A DNA stretch of 64,000 nt from Xenorhabdus sp. BG5 (lineage in GTDB: Bacteria > Pseudomonadota > Gammaproteobacteria > Enterobacterales > Enterobacteriaceae): the NCBI RefSeq assembly GCF_015163665.1, contig NZ_JADEUG010000001.1:186001-250000 (forward strand), given 5' to 3'. A program made the position numbers and the translations under genes. Of the stretch, positions 57,681 through 64,000 are shown one piece after another (positions within the stretch are counted from its first letter, which is position 1; each line of letters starts with the position of its first letter). Below the pieces are notes generated by a model. That model was given only the letters and a program-made list of their open reading frames with translations. It was not told the origin of the DNA and ran no database searches.

Positions 57681-57736
57681 TGACTACATTTTAATCACCC
57701 CATAAATAATTGCCAATACATACCTCCTGGGTTGTT

Positions 57737-60310
57737 ATGAAAATCATCAAACCGTTGCGCCTGAGTGTACTTTATCGACCTTATCGTTGGTTGCAAAGAA
57801 ACCACCTCGGAATTTCCATTATGGCTCTGGCAGATATGGGATCAACCCCACGCCTACGCCCGGAAATAGAACTTTGGCAACTGGCAGAAAATGAGTTACA
57901 AACCTGTAATGGCGTTATCGATCTCGCTATGCCGAAACCTTGTGCTGAATTTTTGGCCACAGGATATGCCTATACCCACCATCAAGCTGATAAAACCGCC
58001 TGTGCTGCGCGTATTCAGATTGGTCAGTTGGACAAGACATTAATTGCGTTTGGTGATCGCTATTGGATTGATGATTCTCCGTCGAAGCCCCAATCTTTTA
58101 CGCAAATGCGATTAGACTGGAGTCGAGCGTTTGGGGGGGAAGGCTGTGAAGAAAACCCACACGGAATTGGGTTCAACCCAGAAGAACGGGATGACAGACT
58201 GAAAATTCATCGTCTGCCCAATATTGAAGCCCGGCATCATCGCCTAATGTCACAACGACAATTGACATCACAACAGGAAATTCCTATTCCGGCAAGCTTT
58301 TGCCCTTTAGATTTTACATGGCCGCGCCGTTTTGCCCGTATTGGAAAAAAATACGACAAAGCCTGGTTGGAAAATGAATTTCCTGGTTTTGCCAATGACA
58401 TTGACTGGCGGATATTTAATGCTGCCCCCGCGGATCAATGGTGGGAAGAAAATACCACACTGCCAGAGAAAGCAGCGTGGCGCATTTGGAATATGCATCC
58501 AGAACACCCTGTTCAGGAAGGTATTTTGCCCGCATGGAACGCACGTTGCTTTATCAAACGATTGCGTCTTGAGGAAGAGATTTTTGAAGAAGTCGTCATG
58601 CGCAACACAACGGTATGGTTCTTTCCCCACCTGGAACAAATGATTCTGGTTTGGCACGGCAGTGCACAAATTAATGAAGATGATGCCAAGGATATCTTGC
58701 AAATGATATCGGCACTGGAATTAAATGATAATCCTCGACCGCAAGAACATTACCTGCATGTCCTTGAACAACGATTGGATAAAGAAAAAGGCGCTCTATA
58801 CACTTTTCGGGAAAAAGATCTTGTCGCCGAAGAGATGATTGGCCCGTGGCTAGATACAGAACAACCAGAAAATAGCTCACCATTGCGACAAAATTTGCAA
58901 AATCGTGAAAAACGTCTGCGTGAACAGCAACAAGAACGCTTCTCTGAATATGGCTACGATATGCCAGTTGATACCGAACAACCCCCTCCTGCTCCAAAAC
59001 TGGATGAGTTACCGGAGTTCATGGAAAAAATCGAACAATATGCCACCGAAAAAAAGGCTGAGGCTGAATTACAGAAAGAAAACGCAATGGCTTTAGCCAA
59101 AGAACAAGGCATTGATATTGAAAAAATAACGGCAAAGTCAGAACTCAAAGGGCCAGAAAACCTGCATCAAATGCGGGATATGCTACAAAAGCACCAAACA
59201 GGCTTCAATGATAAAGAGCTTGCACAAATCGAGCAAACACTACACTCAATGTATTTATCTTCAGTACAGGGACAAAGCCCTGCTCTGCGCTTAACCGGCA
59301 GCCTGTCACAAATCGTTCGCAAAAGAGTACAAGAAATCATGCGGCAAGGAGGAAATTTCACTGGCATGGATTTTACGGGCGCGGATTTGTCAGGCATGGA
59401 TCTACGGGGGGCTAATTTCACTCGCACCTTATTGGAAAGCGCATGTTTAAACCATTGCCAGCTGGACGAAGCAAATTTCATCGAAGCCATGCTGGCGAGG
59501 ACTGAAATTTGCAACGCTTCATTACGTGGCGCCAAATTAGATCATGCCAGTCTGTCACTGGCTAAATGTGAACAAAGTGACTTTTCTTGCGCAAGTTTCA
59601 CTGAAACCCAGATGCAAGAAACTCGATTTGACCATTGTCACTTTGACCATGCCATATTTACAGAACTATTCCTGCAAAAAATATTTATTACACATTGCCA
59701 ATTCCAATATTCACAGTGGAAAAACTGTACATTTATAGAACTTGAACTCCCTGCCCTTAGGTTCAATCACACAAACCTGAATAAAGTTTCGTTTATTAAG
59801 TGCAAGCTAAGACAAGCAATTTTTGATTATGCAAAACTGGAAAGTTGTTCATGGGTGGAAACTGAAGCAAACGGTATCCGGTTTCATTCAGCCAGATTGC
59901 TGACCTGCGCATTTGCCATGGACAGTGAGCTTAATCAAGCCGATTTCAGCCATGCAACATTGACAGAATGTAATTTGCGCCAAATGCCTTTAGTCGAGGC
60001 GAAATTCTATGCCACGACCTTGAATAACACCGATCTCAGTGAATCCAACTGCCAGTCGGTTAATATGCAGTACCTTAATGCAGAAAAAAGCCTGTTTATT
60101 AGGACAGATTTCCGGGGCGCCTTACTGAATAATGCCAACCTGATGAGTGCGTTTATGCAGAAATGCAACTTCAATAATGCAAACTTACAGGGCGCCAATC
60201 TATTCCGTACTGATATGTCCCAATCAATTATCAGCGACTCAACCTCAATTACAAATGCTTATGTTAAGCGCATCAAGACCTTGCCCAAACGGGATAAGGA
60301 TGTGATATGA
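57737..60310 (+). CDS. T6SS-associated DUF2169 protein with C-terminal pentapeptide repeats
   Basis: 857 residues from MKIIKPLRLSVLYRPYRW; an upstream TTG would add nine residues but the chosen start matches DUF2169 proteins. DUF2169 (about 1-300, with FGGEGCEENPHGIGFN and WPRRFARIGKKYD) is found beside vgrG and PAAR genes, where it acts as an adaptor loading effectors on the spike. A charged, probably coiled region (about 370-490) follows, then pentapeptide repeats (about 540-845, such as GADLSGMDLRGANF). The repeats fold as a right-handed square helix. What they bind is unknown. It overlaps the next gene by four bases. Confidence 0.85.
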   Translation: MKIIKPLRLSVLYRPYRWLQRNHLGISIMALADMGSTPRLRPEIELWQLAENELQTCNGVIDLAMPKPCAEFLATGYAYTHHQADKTACAARIQIGQLDKTLIAFGDRYWIDDSPSKPQSFTQMRLDWSRAFGGEGCEENPHGIGFNPEERDDRLKIHRLPNIEARHHRLMSQRQLTSQQEIPIPASFCPLDFTWPRRFARIGKKYDKAWLENEFPGFANDIDWRIFNAAPADQWWEENTTLPEKAAWRIWNMHPEHPVQEGILPAWNARCFIKRLRLEEEIFEEVVMRNTTVWFFPHLEQMILVWHGSAQINEDDAKDILQMISALELNDNPRPQEHYLHVLEQRLDKEKGALYTFREKDLVAEEMIGPWLDTEQPENSSPLRQNLQNREKRLREQQQERFSEYGYDMPVDTEQPPPAPKLDELPEFMEKIEQYATEKKAEAELQKENAMALAKEQGIDIEKITAKSELKGPENLHQMRDMLQKHQTGFNDKELAQIEQTLHSMYLSSVQGQSPALRLTGSLSQIVRKRVQEIMRQGGNFTGMDFTGADLSGMDLRGANFTRTLLESACLNHCQLDEANFIEAMLARTEICNASLRGAKLDHASLSLAKCEQSDFSCASFTETQMQETRFDHCHFDHAIFTELFLQKIFITHCQFQYSQWKNCTFIELELPALRFNHTNLNKVSFIKCKLRQAIFDYAKLESCSWVETEANGIRFHSARLLTCAFAMDSELNQADFSHATLTECNLRQMPLVEAKFYATTLNNTDLSESNCQSVNMQYLNAEKSLFIRTDFRGALLNNANLMSAFMQKCNFNNANLQGANLFRTDMSQSIISDSTSITNAYVKRIKTLPKRDKDVI

Positions 60311-61392
60311 GTTCACTGACAGCCGATGAACTAATAGACAAAATCAAGCAAGGTGAGGTCATTGAAAAAATCAGTTTGCAGAATATTTCCCTGACCGGAC
60401 GTGACTTATCTGGGGGAATTTTTAAAGAAGTCGATTTTTCAGGTGCTGATTTTTCTCGAACTTTAATAAAAGAAACCTGTTTTATCGAGTGTCAGGCACA
60501 AGGAGCAATTTTCGACTCGGCTATACTTGAGCAAAACACGTTTGAACAGTGTAATCTGAGGCTTGCGGTCTTTAATAAAAGCACATTAACAGGCAATGTA
60601 TTCCATCAATCTATTTTGGAAAAAACCCAATTTACAGCGACAAAACAGAACAATAGCCAGTTTGCATCTTGTTCACTGCAATATGCTGATTTTAGCCACA
60701 GTGACTTTGAACGGATCACATTTCTTGCGTCATCAATGGATCAAACAAGGTTTAGCCACGGTCATTTTTTTTTGGTCACTTTTTTTCGGCAGGATTTACG
60801 AACAAGCCATTTTTCTGCCAGTGAATTTAATAAAACCGTTTTTTTTGAATGCGATCTGCGTAAGCAAAATTTCCATAAACAAACCTTTAAAATGTGTCAA
60901 TTTATGGATAGCCAGCTTGAATCCGTCAATTTTAATCACGCCATACTGACTAATTGCAATTTCAAAGGGGCCATTTTAAAAAACGCCTTACTATCAAATG
61001 TCAATGCAGTCCAGGCATTATTTACTGAAGCCGATTTAACCCAAGCCCGTTGCAAAAACAGCCTGTTTGAACAAGCCCTTTTTATTGATGCATCCCTTGA
61101 ATCTGCCGATTTTCGGCACAGTAACCTGACATTGGCAGTCATGCACAAAGTACAGGCAATGAATGCACAATTTACAGGCTGTAATATGTGTTACACGGAT
61201 TTTTCCTATGCAAACGTCAATAATAGTGATTTTCGCACTGCTCAATTTATGAGAACACTTTTTCATCGTGCTCAACAAATTGGAACATTATTTTCTGACC
61301 GTCAAGGTATTCTGGAAAATGATCCTGAACTATTTGCCGCTGAAGAGTGGAATATACAACATAACAAGATTTCATCAGGAGAATCAAAATGA
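60307..61392 (+). CDS. T6SS-associated pentapeptide-repeat protein
   Basis: 361 residues made almost wholly of A(D/N)F-type pentapeptide repeats (GADFSRTLIKE, FNHAILTNCNF, ADFRHSNLTLA) after a short N-terminal segment. No signal peptide or enzymatic motif is visible. It overlaps the DUF2169 gene (ATGA) and the next gene (ATGA), so it belongs to the same translational unit. It could be a second adaptor partner, or an immunity or structural factor; no evidence decides. Confidence 0.8.
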   Translation: MSSLTADELIDKIKQGEVIEKISLQNISLTGRDLSGGIFKEVDFSGADFSRTLIKETCFIECQAQGAIFDSAILEQNTFEQCNLRLAVFNKSTLTGNVFHQSILEKTQFTATKQNNSQFASCSLQYADFSHSDFERITFLASSMDQTRFSHGHFFLVTFFRQDLRTSHFSASEFNKTVFFECDLRKQNFHKQTFKMCQFMDSQLESVNFNHAILTNCNFKGAILKNALLSNVNAVQALFTEADLTQARCKNSLFEQALFIDASLESADFRHSNLTLAVMHKVQAMNAQFTGCNMCYTDFSYANVNNSDFRTAQFMRTLFHRAQQIGTLFSDRQGILENDPELFAAEEWNIQHNKISSGESK

Positions 61393-62009
61393 CGAAGCCT
61401 GCTTATGCCCTTTCTTCATTCACCCTTAATACTGAGCCATTACAGCAGATTACCGGCCAAATTGTTAACGTTCTTCCTGATGGCAGTTTTATGGTGGAAA
61501 GCCATAACAACCGTGGCTGGCATTGCCGACAAGCTGTCAGTTGTTTATTGACACCCAGCATGGGGGATACAGTATTAATTACGAAGACCAACAATCAACT
61601 CTGGATATTAGCCATATTGGAACGGGCAGAGCAACAGCACATTGCTGAAATCAGTGTCCCAGGTGATCTCACCATCACCTCACAAGGGAACCTAAGCATG
61701 CACAGCAACGGATTCGCTATCACAGCCAATCATGGCAATTGTCATATCAGTGAAATGCAATATAGTGGGGAATCCCTGTCTGCATGGATCTCAATAACTC
61801 GTCTGGTTGGTAATCAGTTCGAATCTCTTTGGAAAACAGTCACACAACTGAGTCATCGTCTATTTCGTCATACCACACAAACAGAGCAGGTTCGTGCAGG
61901 TCAATTAGATATGCAGGCTGAAAATTATGCCCGATTACACGCCCAGCAGGCGATTGTCTCTGCAAAAGCCATGACCAAAATCGACGCTGAACAAATTCAT
62001 ATCGGCTAA
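61389..62009 (+). CDS. T6SS-associated DUF3540 protein
   Basis: 206 residues resembling DUF3540: an OB-like N-terminal part (TGQIVNVLPDGSFMVE, PSMGDTVLITKTNNQLWIL), then a gp5-like beta stretch (ISVPGDLTITSQGNLSMHS) and a C-terminal helical region. The OB-plus-needle plan suggests a small VgrG-related component. It overlaps the pentapeptide gene by four bases and is 10 bp before the PAAR-like gene. The role is inferred from context; no experiment is known to me. Confidence 0.75.
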   Translation: MTKPAYALSSFTLNTEPLQQITGQIVNVLPDGSFMVESHNNRGWHCRQAVSCLLTPSMGDTVLITKTNNQLWILAILERAEQQHIAEISVPGDLTITSQGNLSMHSNGFAITANHGNCHISEMQYSGESLSAWISITRLVGNQFESLWKTVTQLSHRLFRHTTQTEQVRAGQLDMQAENYARLHAQQAIVSAKAMTKIDAEQIHIG

Positions 62010-62019
62010 GGATGAGACT

Positions 62020-62412
62020 ATGTTTGCTAACACTCAAGGTGGTGGAACGGATATAGCCGTTCCTGATGTTTGCCTGACACCAATGTTTACACCTGTACCT
62101 GTGCCTTATCCTAATATGGCACAAGGCACTAACGGTATAAGCAATGCTACCAATATCTTATTTATGGGTTGTCCAGCCCATAATTTGGCAACAACCATAC
62201 CGATGACAACAGGAGATAATGCCGGCGTCAATGGTGGCGTAGCTTCCGGCACCGTAATGGGTAATGCCCGCCATGTAATGGGAGTCAATTCCGTCTTGAT
62301 AAAAGGCTCTCCGGCAACCCGGCTTTCCAGTTCTACTATGCAAAATTTGACTAATGCCATGGGTTCACGCACTGTACCCAGCCAAACCAAAGTGCTTATC
62401 TCGGCCTCTTAA
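62020..62412 (+). CDS. PAAR-like DUF4150 spike-tip protein
   Basis: 130 residues of the DUF4150 PAAR-like family: N-terminal FANTQGGGTDIAVPDVCLTP, central PCPNMAQ-like VPYPNMAQGT and the repeated NILFMGCPAHNL and GNARHVMGVNSVLIKG elements. PAAR proteins sharpen the VgrG tip and carry effectors. No C-terminal toxin extension is present, so any effector must be a separate protein. Start has GGATGAG upstream. Confidence 0.85.
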   Translation: MFANTQGGGTDIAVPDVCLTPMFTPVPVPYPNMAQGTNGISNATNILFMGCPAHNLATTIPMTTGDNAGVNGGVASGTVMGNARHVMGVNSVLIKGSPATRLSSSTMQNLTNAMGSRTVPSQTKVLISAS

Positions 62413-62438
62413 CTTTTTTATTTATTAACAGCGCATTC

Positions 62439-63017
62439 ATGCCTAAACAGGCTTTAGCAAACATGATGACAATGTCTCTTTCACTCCATAAAAAAGTGGC
62501 AAAAAGGGGCTTCCTATCCATAGTATCGATAACCACAGCATTGATAGCCATAACGGGTTGTTCATCAAAAGCAAATTTGCCACCCTATAAACTCATCTTC
62601 AATTCAGCATCTAACGTAAATGATTCCGCCCCCGTGAAGATAGATGTCTTTTTACTAAAATCGAATGAAGAGTTTATGTCTGCCGATTTTTTTTCCCTGC
62701 AAGACAAGGCTCAGAATACGTTGGGCGATAAACTGGTTAATAAAAACCTATTGTTTATACGCCCTTTCCAACCTACGCATTGCCTGTTGGAAAAAAACCA
62801 ACCGGAAGCTAACTACATCGGCCTCATCGTTGAGTATAAAAAATTGAACGGCAAGAAATGGCGCATTTCATTTCCCGTTCCTGTACCTGAAAAGCCCTCT
62901 TTTTACGAATTTTGGCGCACTCCTTCTGACGAACTACGTCTATGCGTAAAAGTCACTAACAATGGCTTAAGTCTCATCAAAGAATGTAACTTGAGTTGTG
63001 TGACAGGAGATAAATAA
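62439..63017 (+). CDS. tssJ: T6SS outer-membrane lipoprotein TssJ
   Basis: 192 residues with a lipoprotein signal: a basic N-terminus, hydrophobic core and lipobox AITGC (Cys41 as the lipidated residue). The mature part shows TssJ features (PPYKLIFNSASNVN near its start, and DVFLLKSNEEF). TssJ anchors the TssJLM membrane complex to the outer membrane. A start at 62463 or 62466 would give a signal peptide of more usual length. The next gene, tssK, starts four bases after the stop. Confidence 0.88.
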   Translation: MPKQALANMMTMSLSLHKKVAKRGFLSIVSITTALIAITGCSSKANLPPYKLIFNSASNVNDSAPVKIDVFLLKSNEEFMSADFFSLQDKAQNTLGDKLVNKNLLFIRPFQPTHCLLEKNQPEANYIGLIVEYKKLNGKKWRISFPVPVPEKPSFYEFWRTPSDELRLCVKVTNNGLSLIKECNLSCVTGDK

Positions 63018-63021
63018 GGTA

Positions 63022-64000
63022 ATGAATAAATCAGAAAAAGTTATCTGGACAGAAGGCATGTTTTTACGCCCCCACCACTTCCAGCAGGCTGAAAACTACC
63101 TGGAAGCCTACATTCGTGACTGGGGGATAGCACAAAATCCTTACTATTGGGGTTTTTTAACGCTTGAATTGGATCAGGAATTGCTTAATCGGGGTAAAGT
63201 CAGCCTTTTCACAGCCAGTGGTATTTTTCCTGACGGAACGCCCTTTAGTTTTGATGCCACCAATGCCCCCACGCCCTTACAGCTTGGTGAAAACCCGTCT
63301 GATAACCATGTTGTTCTGGCTGTACCAAATTGTCAGCGAGGGAAAGAAGAGGTCATTTTCAGTGAAAAAAGCGATTCGCTGGCACGCTTTGTTAGCTTTG
63401 AAGCGGAAGTCAACGACTTCAATGCCATGTCTGTTGGCAATGCTGCGATACAATTTGGCAAAATGCGTTTGCGCCTGATGTTGGAATCTGATTTAACTCC
63501 CGAGTGGACAGCATTGAGTCTTGTATATGTCATGAATAAAACAAATGACAAGAAACTCTATCTTGACTCGCAATTTATTCCGCCCCTGCTCAACTGCCAT
63601 GCGAATCCACAAATAGAAAGTTTTATCAATCAAATACAAGACTTACTAGAACAGCGCCGCCAACAAATTAGCCAGCGCCTGTCACAGTTGGGGCGATACA
63701 ATGATTCTGAGATTATGGATTTTCTCTTGCTGTCACTTTTGAATCGCTATAGCGGCCAGATGAACCATATGCAGAACCTGTCACTATTGCATCCAGAACG
63801 GTTATTCAACGAATGGCTACAATTTGCCAGTGAATTGGCGACATTCTCCCAACGCCGTGTACCGAAAGAAAATTTACCTCTCTATGATCATGACAATTTA
63901 ACGCAGTGCTTCAACCAACTCATGTTCCAACTACGCCAAGGGTTATCAATCATTCTTGAAGAACATGCCATTCAGTTGCCATTAACGGAATACTCTCATG
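63022..64000 (+). CDS. tssK: T6SS baseplate protein TssK (truncated by the window)
   Basis: The first 326 residues are visible, starting MNKSEKVIWTEGMFLRPHHF, the TssK hallmark. TssK connects the baseplate wedges to the TssJLM membrane complex as a trimer. ATG 63022 follows AAATAAGGTA, four bases after the tssJ stop, so the genes are co-transcribed. The frame is open to the window end, and the main T6SS cluster presumably continues to the right. Confidence 0.92.
   Translation, partial: MNKSEKVIWTEGMFLRPHHFQQAENYLEAYIRDWGIAQNPYYWGFLTLELDQELLNRGKVSLFTASGIFPDGTPFSFDATNAPTPLQLGENPSDNHVVLAVPNCQRGKEEVIFSEKSDSLARFVSFEAEVNDFNAMSVGNAAIQFGKMRLRLMLESDLTPEWTALSLVYVMNKTNDKKLYLDSQFIPPLLNCHANPQIESFINQIQDLLEQRRQQISQRLSQLGRYNDSEIMDFLLLSLLNRYSGQMNHMQNLSLLHPERLFNEWLQFASELATFSQRRVPKENLPLYDHDNLTQCFNQLMFQLRQGLSIILEEHAIQLPLTEYSH

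Overview
The window looks like the chromosome of an insect- and nematode-associated enterobacterium of the Xenorhabdus/Photorhabdus type (Morganellaceae). This is inferred from protein resemblance and from the mix of enteric backbone genes with a PKS/NRPS island, an intimin-like adhesin, a type VI secretion locus and short palindromic intergenic repeats. No rRNA, tRNA, CRISPR array or insertion sequence was seen, so the genus is not proven.

Left backbone (1-13.7 kb): yoaA helicase, a RidA-family gene, the mdtJI spermidine exporter, zwf and its regulator hexR with a clear HexR operator, pykA, lpxM, mepM, and the znuA / znuCB zinc importer around a shared Zur box. Between mdtJ and zwf lies an unexplained run of RNA hairpins leading into a possible 45-residue ORF.

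Accessory island (13.7-35.2 kb): a unidirectional minus-strand operon of ten genes sits exactly between znuB and ruvB, which are neighbours in E. coli. In transcription order it encodes a lysine-2,3-aminomutase-like radical SAM enzyme, a class I aminotransferase, a VioC/AsnO-type Fe(II)/2-oxoglutarate dioxygenase, a loading PKS (acyl-AMP ligase-ACP-KS-AT), a hybrid protein (ACP-aminotransferase-C-A-T), an MFS exporter, a ketopantoate-reductase-like enzyme, a Rieske oxygenase, a terminal NRPS (C-A-T) and a free thioesterase. The assembly line matches the start of iturin/mycosubtilin synthases: a fatty acid is activated, extended once with malonate, and the beta-keto group is transaminated to a beta-amino group. 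Here it is joined to beta-amino-acid chemistry reminiscent of viomycin and streptothricin. The predicted product is a beta-amino fatty acyl chain followed by two residues, possibly a beta-lysine-like residue and an Asn-like one. I do not recognise it as a known compound; it is the best candidate for an undescribed system.

Middle backbone (35.7-53.8 kb): ruvB, ruvA, ruvC, yebC, nudB, aspS, a yecN-like MAPEG gene, cmoA, cmoB, cutC, yecM and argS in nearly the E. coli order, then a 1592-residue inverse autotransporter with repeated Ig-like modules, and murJ. Repeats in opposite orientation flank murJ, and one adjoins a 42-bp perfect palindrome.

Right end (53.8-64 kb): a decayed MFS exporter, then the start of a type VI secretion locus: vgrG with a recent in-frame 120-bp duplication, a DUF2169/pentapeptide protein, a second pentapeptide protein, DUF3540, a DUF4150 PAAR-like protein, tssJ, and tssK cut by the window edge. 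No toxin domain is visible in this part.
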